NCBI GenBank assembly: GCA_017347445.1
Contig: AP021856.1
Location: 2,116,613-2,180,612 of the forward strand
Direction of reading: 5' to 3'
DNA: 64,000 nt
DNA from: Candidatus Brocadia pituitae
GTDB lineage: Bacteria; Planctomycetota; Brocadiia; Brocadiales; Brocadiaceae
How positions within the stretch are numbered: position 1 is the stretch's first letter; each line of letters opens with the position of its first letter. A program made the position numbers and the translations under genes. This document shows, one piece after another, positions 54,360-63,509 of this stretch. Under the pieces are notes generated by a model, which was not told where the DNA came from, searched no databases, and worked only from the letters and a program-made list of their open reading frames with translations.

Positions 54360-55454
54360 TCAGAATATGTTAACCTCCATATCTTTTAACCGTACCGCTT
54401 CATAAATTCGCGCAGATAACGTTTCTTTATCTTCTGTCAATTTGCTCATCATCATTTCATTCATGTCAAAACAACGCTGCAATTGTTGTTCAACCCACCA
54501 TTTCGGGGATTTAGAAAATGACACAAGAGAAGAAAATTCTTGAATTGTAAAAGCCACTTCAATTCCAGGAGGGTTATAGGGATAGCTATAAATATTATTT
54601 TCCAGCCCATTAACAAACTCCATTTTATTTATAAAATTTAAGGTAGAAAGAAGTTTGGCGCTTTGCCATAGGGGATGTTCCGGTATGTACTGCTTTAGCA
54701 TTGAAAAAGCATACATATTGAACGCATGATATCCGATTTCTTTAGTAGTTTTTGTCTTATTTTTCGTGTATATATTATTTGATCCACGCAAATAAAAAAT
54801 GGATTTAACCATCTTTTTCAACGATGTAGTGGGCATTAAGATCGAATGAATAATTCGTCCTGAGCGATCAATATTCAGGTGAGATGTCAGTATGCAATCC
54901 AAAAACCTTGTTATCACGGAACTAATTGAATTATCTGAATCTCTATCAAGCAACGATCCGGCAGATGCAAACCACAGTTGATGGTTGAATGTCATGTCAA
55001 AACTGTTGTAGCTTCCATCAACATTTAATCGTCTCCAGAGACCCGCCTTATGGTCAAACGGATGCAGCATAAATACATTTCTTGCCAATTTAATATATTT
55101 CGAATCTTGCAATTTTATACCGGCAATTGCGAGCGCTTCAATTATCCATGCCTGGCCTATAAGTCCATTACAGAAATCTTTCTCCGGATTTTTCCGGCAA
55201 AAAAAAGCTGCATTCATCGGTCGGACGGAGGGTGAAAGGAGATATTGAACTGCCCTCCATGCTGAGTCCTTAAACCTTGATTCATCTGAGATTTCATATG
55301 CCTTCAGCATTGTGATCAGCCAATGAGCAGTATTGCGCGCGGGTGTTTCCGGATCATGATACGGGCCATTGCATCCCGGTGGGAACGAGCCATCTTCCGC
55401 CTGCAATTGCAGCGCTGCCCTGCTAGACTGCACGATTATGTTGCTCAAGAGCAT
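54360..55454 (-). CDS. Alpha/alpha-barrel protein of the polysaccharide cluster
   Basis: 364 residues, all helical, with repeats such as HWLITMLKAYEISDESRFKDSAWRAVQYL and GQAWIIEALAIAGIKLQDSKYIKLARNVF, the pairs of an (alpha/alpha)6 toroid found in glycan epimerases, lyases and unsaturated glucuronyl hydrolases. No secretion signal, so it acts in the cytoplasm, possibly as sugar epimerase. AGGAGA is five bases before ATG. Adjacent to the asparagine-synthetase-like gene without gap. Confidence 0.72.
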   Translation of the reverse strand: MLLSNIIVQSSRAALQLQAEDGSFPPGCNGPYHDPETPARNTAHWLITMLKAYEISDESRFKDSAWRAVQYLLSPSVRPMNAAFFCRKNPEKDFCNGLIGQAWIIEALAIAGIKLQDSKYIKLARNVFMLHPFDHKAGLWRRLNVDGSYNSFDMTFNHQLWFASAGSLLDRDSDNSISSVITRFLDCILTSHLNIDRSGRIIHSILMPTTSLKKMVKSIFYLRGSNNIYTKNKTKTTKEIGYHAFNMYAFSMLKQYIPEHPLWQSAKLLSTLNFINKMEFVNGLENNIYSYPYNPPGIEVAFTIQEFSSLVSFSKSPKWWVEQQLQRCFDMNEMMMSKLTEDKETLSARIYEAVRLKDMEVNIF

Positions 55455-55455
55455 G

Positions 55456-57357
55456 CTATCTCCTATTTAATTGATAAATCGATTGATTAGAATATTTTTC
55501 TTTAATGGTGCTTTCGTAATAGAACAACGTTGCAATTCTATAAAAGGAACTTATATATGTCCCATATTGAAAAAGTTCTGTTTGTTCCGAGGCCGGAGAC
55601 GTAATTTTTTCAAACAACTGACGGTCCACAAAATTCCAGATAAATGAATCCTTTTTATCGAGGCAAAACTCCCGTACTTGTTCGCGTCTGGACTTGAACC
55701 ATGTTGTCAGGTCAAACATATCAGTCGCGGTATGTAATGGTTCTGACGTTTTTATCGATTTTGAATCAGAACCGAGAATATTCAAAATTCGTTGCCGGAC
55801 CCTGTTCGATATCCTGTTTTTATAATAGTTTATCAAGTGCGTTACAAAATTTTGGGAACGCCAGTGTCCCTTATCAAGCGGTATACTATGTAAATCCGGC
55901 GATAATAAACGAATCAGATTATAGTGAAAGGGCTCTGTATAGCGTTGTGCCGCCGGCATGGAAAATACGGCTTCAACAAAGGCTCGGGTAATAAAGGGTG
56001 AAAAAAAGTCCTGGAATTCCATATACACACGTTTATTACTCCCTCTTTTTCTGCGAAGGCGCGAGTAGAGGAAAAAAACATCGGGGATATCGTTTGGGGA
56101 AAATCCGTAGTCACAATATTGTTTTACAAAGTTGTTCATACAATTTCTCGATAGTTCTATTGCATCCTGACGGATTATGCCACCAGCATCATTGATAATC
56201 TTTTTAGTCAAGAAATGTTGCATCCGCACGATATCATACCCGTCTAGAAACAAATTTAAGTCAGGGGTACTGTAAAAGCCCTTTGCCAATTCTCCACCTG
56301 TACCACCCAAATCTATGTTTATGTGCTCATTGCACAAGACCTGACATGACAGCATCGAAGGAATGACATCAATGATAACCATGCCGTCACCCTGCAATAC
56401 AATCTTCCTGCATATTTGATCCCAGTTGTCCAAAACGTCAGACGCCGTTATGTCTATCAATTTGTAATCAAGGTTAAAAATATCTGCAATCTGTTTTGCG
56501 ATTTTTGCGTCGGTGCCGGTCTTTTCACCAAAGGTATAATATTGCACTGGCAGTCCTGCATGGATAAGCAAGGCAGTCACAAAGCGGGTATCACGCCCAC
56601 CAGTGAGGGCGCATATCAAGTTATCAAAGCTTTGATTCAGAACGCTCAAAATCTGAGATAAATTAGCCGCCAGGAGTTTATAATGTGCTGTTGCATTTTT
56701 TTTATTACGGTGGCAAGCCAAATCCGAAGGTTTGAAATAACAAGTTCGCTCAGGCTCATCACTACCCTCTTTCCATATCCAATGTTGTCCTGCAGGTACT
56801 ACTCTGACATCTGACAATAAAGTCCGATCGTCCCAAACCCAGCTCGTACTGAGAAATAAACTTATTCCAATCGGGTCAAGAGTGTTAAGTTTCCAGATGC
56901 GTTTGATAAGGTGCACACTGTTGCTGACCAGCCATAAATTATCCTGATGAAAATAATAGACCTGTTCCATGCCGGTGATGTCGCTCAGCAATTCAAGTTG
57001 TGCCGGTGAGTCGACAGCGCGTATAATACAATACATCCCTTCCAGATTTTCAGTGAGCTGATCCCAATGTAAAGACAAATCTTCGGAACGATGCGCAGCA
57101 AAAGTACCGGTTGAATTTATCGGAAGCCCACTATAAAAGACGACTTGATTCTTATTTTTTGCCACATATTGCCGTGGGGCAGCAGCCTGGCCTGTCGTAT
57201 GCATTGAAGCAGTAAACAGCAAACCGGATGTGCTTCTACAATGCCATAGTGTTTTTGGATCTAGCCGAGGATAAATCTCGGTCATTTTCTCCAATTCAGG
57301 CACTATCTTTGATTGATATTTTTCAGGTAAATTCCAACCAACAATAAATAAATTCAT
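55456..57357 (-). CDS. Asparagine-synthetase-like protein 1, no glutaminase Cys
   Basis: 633 residues, two-domain AsnB family. The second residue is Asn, so the catalytic Cys of the glutaminase half is missing, although the fold (LWHCRSTSGLLFTASMHTTG, about 35-60) remains. The synthetase half has a PP-loop variant ALTGGRDTRF (about 247). Such proteins in polysaccharide clusters probably amidate uronic acids or peptides, using free ammonia or another amine. A second family member lies at 58480-59979. Confidence 0.85.
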   Translation of the reverse strand: MNLFIVGWNLPEKYQSKIVPELEKMTEIYPRLDPKTLWHCRSTSGLLFTASMHTTGQAAAPRQYVAKNKNQVVFYSGLPINSTGTFAAHRSEDLSLHWDQLTENLEGMYCIIRAVDSPAQLELLSDITGMEQVYYFHQDNLWLVSNSVHLIKRIWKLNTLDPIGISLFLSTSWVWDDRTLLSDVRVVPAGQHWIWKEGSDEPERTCYFKPSDLACHRNKKNATAHYKLLAANLSQILSVLNQSFDNLICALTGGRDTRFVTALLIHAGLPVQYYTFGEKTGTDAKIAKQIADIFNLDYKLIDITASDVLDNWDQICRKIVLQGDGMVIIDVIPSMLSCQVLCNEHINIDLGGTGGELAKGFYSTPDLNLFLDGYDIVRMQHFLTKKIINDAGGIIRQDAIELSRNCMNNFVKQYCDYGFSPNDIPDVFFLYSRLRRKRGSNKRVYMEFQDFFSPFITRAFVEAVFSMPAAQRYTEPFHYNLIRLLSPDLHSIPLDKGHWRSQNFVTHLINYYKNRISNRVRQRILNILGSDSKSIKTSEPLHTATDMFDLTTWFKSRREQVREFCLDKKDSFIWNFVDRQLFEKITSPASEQTELFQYGTYISSFYRIATLFYYESTIKEKYSNQSIYQLNRR

Positions 57358-57408
57358 AATTTTTTTGTTTAAACAGATACGTTCTCTAGAATAGGATGGT
57401 CAGATAAA

Positions 57409-58395
57409 TTATGCAAATCTTTTTTTGTCCCTTATGTAGCTCCTTATATTCCTTAGTGCTGCAAAATATTTTTTGATATATTTTGTAAAATTCCTGATGA
57501 AGATTTTCTTTAACTCTTTCTTGACATCATCCGGGATATTTCCTAACATTCTTTTTATGTCTTCCCATTCAAAATAAGCAAACTTAGTTATTAGAAAACT
57601 CACGATTTCATGTGCATAATACCTTCTTAAATAATCCATCTCATCTTTTTCAAAACTGATATTTTTATAATTATTTATGTTTTTATATCCAAAATCCAAA
57701 TACTCCAGTATCTTAAACCCATGTATAATTGCGTAATATTCTCCTCCGCCCGCATCCCTCCCCGATTTTGTCAGAACATAATGAGCAAAACCGAGCTTGT
57801 ACCGATCTAGCAGCCTGAACGCCAATTCTGTATCACTAAGGTCGTATTTATTGTTAAATCCTTTTAGTTCAAGAAAAACATTTCTTTTATACATAACGGT
57901 ATTGGGAGAGCTGCTTGCAACATGTAACTTTCGCAGGATCTGCTGTTTTAATATCTCCGTGCCGTCAAAAACATTCTGTTCGATAGGCAATCCCATATTT
58001 GTCACGATATTTCCAGCCATACGATATGCTGATACCATGCCAATTTGCCCATCCATCTCTCCGACCATAACCATTTTTTCAACGCAATCTGGAAATAGGT
58101 AATCATCAACTAAGGCGTACTTTATCCATTTGGCATTATCTGAACTATAATTAGCACACAAGTTAAAATTATCTTCCATACATACCGTCTTTTCGTTTCG
58201 ATAAACTCTAATACGAGTGTCTTTTTTTCTATATTTCTCAACAATACTTGGTGTTTTATCAGTAGAAGCGTTATCTACGATTATGTATTCAAAATTTTCG
58301 TAGTTCTGATTCAGAACTCCTTTAATACAATCTTCTAGATATTTATCTCCGTTAAATACAGGAGTGCAAATGCTAACAAGTGGTTCGTTATCCAT
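57409..58395 (-). CDS. Glycosyltransferase family 2
   Basis: 328 residues, GT-A fold. VSICTPVFNGDKYLEDCI at the start, VDNASTDKTPSIVEKY, and a DXD-like VDDYLF near 95. Two short hydrophobic segments late in the protein but no true TM domain. Adds one sugar during repeat-unit assembly. Lies between the two asparagine-synthetase-like genes. Confidence 0.9.
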   Translation of the reverse strand: MDNEPLVSICTPVFNGDKYLEDCIKGVLNQNYENFEYIIVDNASTDKTPSIVEKYRKKDTRIRVYRNEKTVCMEDNFNLCANYSSDNAKWIKYALVDDYLFPDCVEKMVMVGEMDGQIGMVSAYRMAGNIVTNMGLPIEQNVFDGTEILKQQILRKLHVASSSPNTVMYKRNVFLELKGFNNKYDLSDTELAFRLLDRYKLGFAHYVLTKSGRDAGGGEYYAIIHGFKILEYLDFGYKNINNYKNISFEKDEMDYLRRYYAHEIVSFLITKFAYFEWEDIKRMLGNIPDDVKKELKKIFIRNFTKYIKKYFAALRNIRSYIRDKKRFA

Positions 58396-58479
58396 GTCGT
58401 CTTTCTAATAAAACAAAGAACTAGAGAATGAACTATCGTAAAGCATATTATTGTTAAAAATAGCAGTGATAGTTACTGT

Positions 58480-59979
58480 CTATTTATGAGTTGGTCCTTT
58501 TAATATTGATTGCAGCAATATCCGGAGTTTTCTCTTAAACTTATTTAGTATGCTTACTTTCTTATGAGGGTTTATTGGCTCAGATAAGACCTCTGGCCAT
58601 AAATTAGAGATCATTTTTTTTAGTAATTTATAGCCAGGTGGTTTCCTGAATTTTTCGTTTACAGACAACATATCTATTAATAATGTCCTGCAATTATAAG
58701 GGATGAAAATATCTTGTCGCCCGACATCAAATTCAAGTGCATTTGTTGCTACCCATCTACCTGCTCTTTGTTCCCAATAAAATAAGTCTAATACATTATA
58801 ATTATATATCTCGCCTATTCCCATGATCCATTTATTTAAATACGATAACGCGAATTTATCATTTTCCACACCTAATAGTTTTGACAGTTCAAGTGATGTT
58901 ATTTTGTTATTATTGGATACTTTTTTATAGTAAAAACATTTTGCAATATCGGAAACAGTACCTACGACATCAACATTGTTAAAATTATAGTAATTAAAAT
59001 AAGCTTCTGCTTTAAGCGCCCATTTATCATGTGCAAAAGGAACATTTTTATAAAACACCTTTTTAAAATCATCATTTATTATTTCCGCCGGAAACGTTAC
59101 TATATCATGTTTTAAATTCCATTTCGATAGAAGCCTATTTGGAATCGCAACCTCAGGATGATTTTTAGTCATACCATCTTTTATTTCAGTCAAGTAAGAG
59201 CACTTATTCTTTATTTTCTTGCAAGACGCCAGCAATAATCTGCTGTCCCAGCCAGATGATAAAGACAATATCAAATTATATCGATTAGACGCACTAATCA
59301 TTAAACCTTCTAAGTAGTGTGAGCATTTTTCTATTGCCTGCTCAAACGAAATTCTATTGAATGCTTTATCAGGCCAATACCTGTGATATGATCCCTCTTT
59401 TAGTTCCAGGTAATGATTTGGCAGGAGGTGTTTTATTTCCTTATACGGAGAACTGTCGCCAGGCCAGTAATATTCATCATTTTTTCTTTTAAATGAATTG
59501 ATAAAATTAACTGCATCATTATCCATTTTAAGATTTAAAATTTTTGCGATGGTTCCCGGTTGAGATGCACACCAGAAATCCTTCGTATAATTTTTGTCTG
59601 TATAAACAACCTGGCGTACACCAGCAGGATCCGTAAATAATCTTATCTCTTTTCCATCGTCCACAATGAGTATCCATCTGCCGCCAAAATTATAAGTCTG
59701 TTTAAAATAATTTGCCGTATCATTAAATATCTCATGAAACAATTTATTTATTATATCTGAATCACTATCTTGCGGATTATTCGGATCTAAAATATATCCA
59801 AGCAACGTTATCGATTTTCTTTTGCCGGCAACCTGGTAGGTGTGTAGATCTGGATGGACGGTTAAGTGTATAACGTCACTAATATTAATTTTATTCCAGG
59901 ACTTGAACTTCTCTATGAAATATGGTCCTAAAATGAACTGGGATCGATACAATAGTCTTTCAGTATCCAAAGATGTCAT
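58480..59979 (-). CDS. Asparagine-synthetase-like protein 2, no glutaminase Cys
   Basis: 499 residues. Same two-domain layout as protein 1, but the glutaminase-like half is weaker and begins MTSLD, again without Cys2. PP-loop SLSSGWDSRLLLASC near 244. Only distantly similar to protein 1, so it is not a recent duplicate. Expected to activate a carboxylate with ATP and transfer an amine. Confidence 0.83.
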   Translation of the reverse strand: MTSLDTERLLYRSQFILGPYFIEKFKSWNKINISDVIHLTVHPDLHTYQVAGKRKSITLLGYILDPNNPQDSDSDIINKLFHEIFNDTANYFKQTYNFGGRWILIVDDGKEIRLFTDPAGVRQVVYTDKNYTKDFWCASQPGTIAKILNLKMDNDAVNFINSFKRKNDEYYWPGDSSPYKEIKHLLPNHYLELKEGSYHRYWPDKAFNRISFEQAIEKCSHYLEGLMISASNRYNLILSLSSGWDSRLLLASCKKIKNKCSYLTEIKDGMTKNHPEVAIPNRLLSKWNLKHDIVTFPAEIINDDFKKVFYKNVPFAHDKWALKAEAYFNYYNFNNVDVVGTVSDIAKCFYYKKVSNNNKITSLELSKLLGVENDKFALSYLNKWIMGIGEIYNYNVLDLFYWEQRAGRWVATNALEFDVGRQDIFIPYNCRTLLIDMLSVNEKFRKPPGYKLLKKMISNLWPEVLSEPINPHKKVSILNKFKRKLRILLQSILKGPTHK

Positions 59980-59993
59980 TATTTAATTTATAT

Positions 59994-60821
59994 TTATTTT
60001 GTTTTTCTTAAAATAATGGTGAAAGATTCGGTTATCAAATCTCTCAAATCATACTTGCTTAATTTGTTTTTAAATACTTCATCGAGATATTTTTCAGATC
60101 CAAAATTAAATGATATCTTGAGTGGAATATGAACACGAATTAAACTTGAAACTAGATCATAATAAATACGAGAGGGCAATCGATTATATTGTTGTGAATT
60201 AAAAATTCTATTAATTCTCCCTAAATATTCATTGTTATCAGAAATATCTTTACGTTTTACAATATATTCTTCTTTGCTATACATAAGATGAAACCAAGGT
60301 TCATATAAAGCAGGATATTTTTTTTTGGCATGATAACCATGGTGTGAATACCAAAGCGGACCGACTTGTAAATAAAACAACCCCCCAGGTTTCAATACCC
60401 TCATCATTTCTTTAACCGCGGCATATGGATCATGAATATGCTCAAGCGTAGCAACAGAATATACAATATCGTATGTATTATCCCTTATTAAAAACATAGA
60501 TTCAGCGTTTGATTTTATAAGTTTAAATTGTGAGCCGAATATATTTTGATCAATTATCGGATAAGGTTCAACGGCATCAACTTTGTTACATCCCTTAGAA
60601 ATAAAAATTGGAACTTCCGTCCCCTCGCCAAGCCCCACTATCAACAAATCTTTTGACTTCAAACTGATATATTTACATAAATCATTGGCACAAGATTCCT
60701 GGTATTTTGCGGGCTCTATTTTTTTCCTAATAAAAGATAAAATAACAGAAATGATCAGAATAATTTTATTAAATAATCTGTGCACATATTCCTCCAGACG
60801 CTTTCCTACAATTGTTAACAA
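59994..60821 (-). CDS. SAM-dependent methyltransferase
   Basis: 275 residues, class I fold. Motif I is LLIVGLGEGTEVP (about 59-71), acidic VEPYP after strand 2, then DIVYSVATLEHIHDPYAAVKEMMRVLKPGGLFYLQVGP. A short hydrophobic stretch at 15-32 may be a membrane anchor. Probably methylates a sugar of the exported glycan. In some ABC-exported polysaccharides, terminal methylation stops chain growth and is read by the Wzt C-terminal domain, which is present here. Confidence 0.87.
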   Translation of the reverse strand: MLTIVGKRLEEYVHRLFNKIILIISVILSFIRKKIEPAKYQESCANDLCKYISLKSKDLLIVGLGEGTEVPIFISKGCNKVDAVEPYPIIDQNIFGSQFKLIKSNAESMFLIRDNTYDIVYSVATLEHIHDPYAAVKEMMRVLKPGGLFYLQVGPLWYSHHGYHAKKKYPALYEPWFHLMYSKEEYIVKRKDISDNNEYLGRINRIFNSQQYNRLPSRIYYDLVSSLIRVHIPLKISFNFGSEKYLDEVFKNKLSKYDLRDLITESFTIILRKTK

Positions 60822-60841
60822 ACAGGAAATTTGTTTTGACT

Positions 60842-62017
60842 TTAGCAGGTTGTTTTCTCGGTATTCTCTGCGTATATCTTTTCATAGGAATTACATATTT
60901 CAATATAGCGTAAAATAAACTCTATGATGTTTAACTTTGTGTCGTATTTCTTACGTTCTATAAGCATATAAACTCGCTCAATATAGTACAGCCAGCGATA
61001 AACTTTTTCATATAATTTAACGCTTTCAGCAATCTCAAAAGCCGTTGGTTCTAATTTAGATATAATAAATGGAAGAGCTGCTTTAATCTCAGAACATACC
61101 TTGTTAACAGGAACAGGATAAAACCTATGAACTGATCGATAAAAAAAGTAACTGTAAAAATCAAACAGCGCGCTTCGTAAAGAGGCGCTTTCCCAATCAA
61201 TGACTCTTAATCCGCGTCTTGTATTCAGCATATTGGCAGGACAGAAATCTCCATGAGTAAGCACAAGAAAAAATGGGATATTACCTTCATAATGCAATCT
61301 TTCATCAATCGAATGAATAAAATCATGAATCCGATCAATTTGTTCTGTATCTAAACCTTCCTTCAGTAAATTGCAAGATGACAATCTACTTTTTATCTCA
61401 TTCATATAATTTATTGTATATTCCTTTGTGGGAGGATGGTATAGCAGCAATCTCTCAAGACAAGGATAAACATCCCTAAAAAACTTTTCGAGTAAATCTG
61501 ATGAATTCCGCTGTATTACTGAATAGTCTAACGAACCGCTGACGTAATCTTCTTCATACCACCGATCTTCGATCTTTATTTTTCTTATGGAGGGCGCAAA
61601 ATCAAATAAAGATCCATTTTTCAGGCATTCTAATTCTTTTGTAATAGTTGGGATATCGACATCATCCCGGTACACCTTTATTGCTATCCTACGGCGAAGA
61701 TCAAAAATTTTATATCCTTTATTGACGAGCACACATATTTGTCCATAAAAAGGCAACTCCACGAACGAATCAATATTTTGAAGGTGATACTTAAATTTTA
61801 GAATACTAATGAACTTAGAAATAGTTTTGAAAAAATTATAATATTCACGAATCTTGCTCTTAATCCATCGTATTGACCATTTTTTTAATCCATTAATATT
61901 AGCGGAACGTAAGGTGTCTTTTTTAAAAAATAGCACCCAAAACAACATAAACGGATTCTGTTGCAAACAAAAGTGACGTTTTTGATCCAGTTTTATGTAT
62001 CGATATTGACGAACCAT
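60842..62017 (-). CDS. APH-fold kinase
   Basis: 391 residues. Aminoglycoside-phosphotransferase/choline-kinase fold: catalytic THGDFCPANML (about 256-266) and metal-binding VIDWESASL (about 273). The N-terminal 95 residues are basic and not part of the known fold. In export clusters such kinases phosphorylate a sugar or the chain end; with the neighbouring methyltransferase, a methyl-phosphate terminal cap is possible. Resistance is unlikely. Confidence 0.8.
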   Translation of the reverse strand: MVRQYRYIKLDQKRHFCLQQNPFMLFWVLFFKKDTLRSANINGLKKWSIRWIKSKIREYYNFFKTISKFISILKFKYHLQNIDSFVELPFYGQICVLVNKGYKIFDLRRRIAIKVYRDDVDIPTITKELECLKNGSLFDFAPSIRKIKIEDRWYEEDYVSGSLDYSVIQRNSSDLLEKFFRDVYPCLERLLLYHPPTKEYTINYMNEIKSRLSSCNLLKEGLDTEQIDRIHDFIHSIDERLHYEGNIPFFLVLTHGDFCPANMLNTRRGLRVIDWESASLRSALFDFYSYFFYRSVHRFYPVPVNKVCSEIKAALPFIISKLEPTAFEIAESVKLYEKVYRWLYYIERVYMLIERKKYDTKLNIIEFILRYIEICNSYEKIYAENTEKTTC

Positions 62018-62033
62018 AATTTGATTGCACTTT

Positions 62034-63344
62034 TTACTTGTGGATTTTTCTGTGGTTAAATTGGGTTTTCCATTGCAAAAGAGGTCTGACTATCCCAGGC
62101 AGATCCCCGGTAAAATCAACACGAGCAGTGTCACCGTCAAGGCTGTCAATGACCTGAAACGCAACCGCATCGGCAACGCGTAAACGAGGAGTATTTGGAT
62201 TCAGTGTTCTTATACCTGGTGTAATAAAGAAAATTCCTTCCGGCATTAAATTTCCGGGGATCCACGCAGTGCTCACGTAGTCTCCGGCAGAACGAGGGTT
62301 CTGACGCCAGACATGGTCATTATCCAGAGATGTAAAAACCTTTACACCTTCCTCATTAACTACGTGAAAGTAAATCATAAATATATGGCCCGGCTGCAGC
62401 ACCTCATATTCCATTTCGATCCCAATCGGTTTACGGATATCCACAGCTTCTGTAATCTCTCCGTCTTCCGTTCGAACACGAATAGCAAGTAAACGAACGA
62501 CATCATCACCTGGCGTTTCTGTTATATCAGTCCACTTTCGTTCAGCCTTTACTGCTTTTTCAGAACCCATATACACACTGACAACTTTGTGTGATGGGCC
62601 ATCTGCCAATACTTTCCCTTTATTAAGCAAAATTGTTCTGGGGCAGAGTCGTGTAACCGCTGGCATATTGTGTGATACAAAAAGCACAGTACGTCCTTCT
62701 TGCCCCACATCCTGCATTTTATTTAAACACTTCTTCTGAAAATTTGCGTCTCCTACTGCCAGTACCTCGTCTATAATCAGTATTTCAGGTTCTAAATGAG
62801 CTGCTACGGCAAAGGCAAGTCGCAGATACATTCCACTTGAATAGTGCTTTACCGGAGTATCAATAAATTTTTCAACTTCTGCAAAAGCAACAATTTCATC
62901 AAATTTTCTATCAATCTCATCACGTTTCATCCCTAATATTGCGCCATTCAGATACATGTTCTCCCGTCCTGTCAACTCAGAATGGAAACCGGTACCGACC
63001 TCTAAGAGTGAGGCAACAGTTCCGTGAATTTCTGCAAATCCTATTGTAGGTTCGGTTATGCGTGAAAGAACCTTTAGTAATGTACTTTTTCCAGCACCAT
63101 TGCCTCCAATAATGCCAACAACTTCTCCCCTTTTTATCTCAAACGATACGTCCTTAAGCGCCCATATCGTTTCGTCCAGTTCCGCTGCACCTGTTGTCTG
63201 ACCACGCAAAAGCTTACCTGCTCTGCGGAAAGGAGCAACAAAGGCATCAGCAAGGTTATCTCTCAGCGTTCGGTGCTTCTGCTGTAGCCTGCCAATATAA
63301 AATTTTTTACTAAGTCCTTCCACGTGAATTGCAATATCATTCAT
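62034..63344 (-). CDS. wzt: Polysaccharide ABC exporter ATPase with Wzt C-terminal domain
   Basis: 436 residues. ATPase part with IGGNGAGKSTLLK (Walker A), YSSGMYLRLAFAVAA (signature), PEILIIDEVLAVGD (Walker B). From about 270 a beta-sandwich Wzt-C-like domain follows (RIVRTEDGE-like VRTEDGEI, then IFMIYFHVVNEEG), which recognises the finished glycan. Energises export by the permease encoded next. 165 bases separate it from that gene. Confidence 0.93.
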   Translation of the reverse strand: MNDIAIHVEGLSKKFYIGRLQQKHRTLRDNLADAFVAPFRRAGKLLRGQTTGAAELDETIWALKDVSFEIKRGEVVGIIGGNGAGKSTLLKVLSRITEPTIGFAEIHGTVASLLEVGTGFHSELTGRENMYLNGAILGMKRDEIDRKFDEIVAFAEVEKFIDTPVKHYSSGMYLRLAFAVAAHLEPEILIIDEVLAVGDANFQKKCLNKMQDVGQEGRTVLFVSHNMPAVTRLCPRTILLNKGKVLADGPSHKVVSVYMGSEKAVKAERKWTDITETPGDDVVRLLAIRVRTEDGEITEAVDIRKPIGIEMEYEVLQPGHIFMIYFHVVNEEGVKVFTSLDNDHVWRQNPRSAGDYVSTAWIPGNLMPEGIFFITPGIRTLNPNTPRLRVADAVAFQVIDSLDGDTARVDFTGDLPGIVRPLLQWKTQFNHRKIHK

Positions 63345-63458
63345 AGTCGATAATGGATTAAAGATGTGTGCTAAGCGCTTAGAGACAAAAAATCAATAGT
63401 ACTACAGGTATTTCATTATGTTCGTAGAAATCCGTTCATTAAATTAGGCCTTCGGCGA

Positions 63459-63495
63459 AATCCTCCCCCGTAAACGGTGGGTTATGGGGAGGATT
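63459..63495. repeat. Palindromic element, copy 2 of dispersed repeat
   Basis: Arms AATCCTCCCC and GGGGAGGATT with a 17-base loop, in the wzm-wzt gap. The sequence with its flank (to about 63505) matches the element at 17193-17243, including CCCCCGTAAACGG and GATTGAAAT. Confidence 0.55.
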
Positions 63496-63509
63496 GAAAT
63501 TCATTAACA

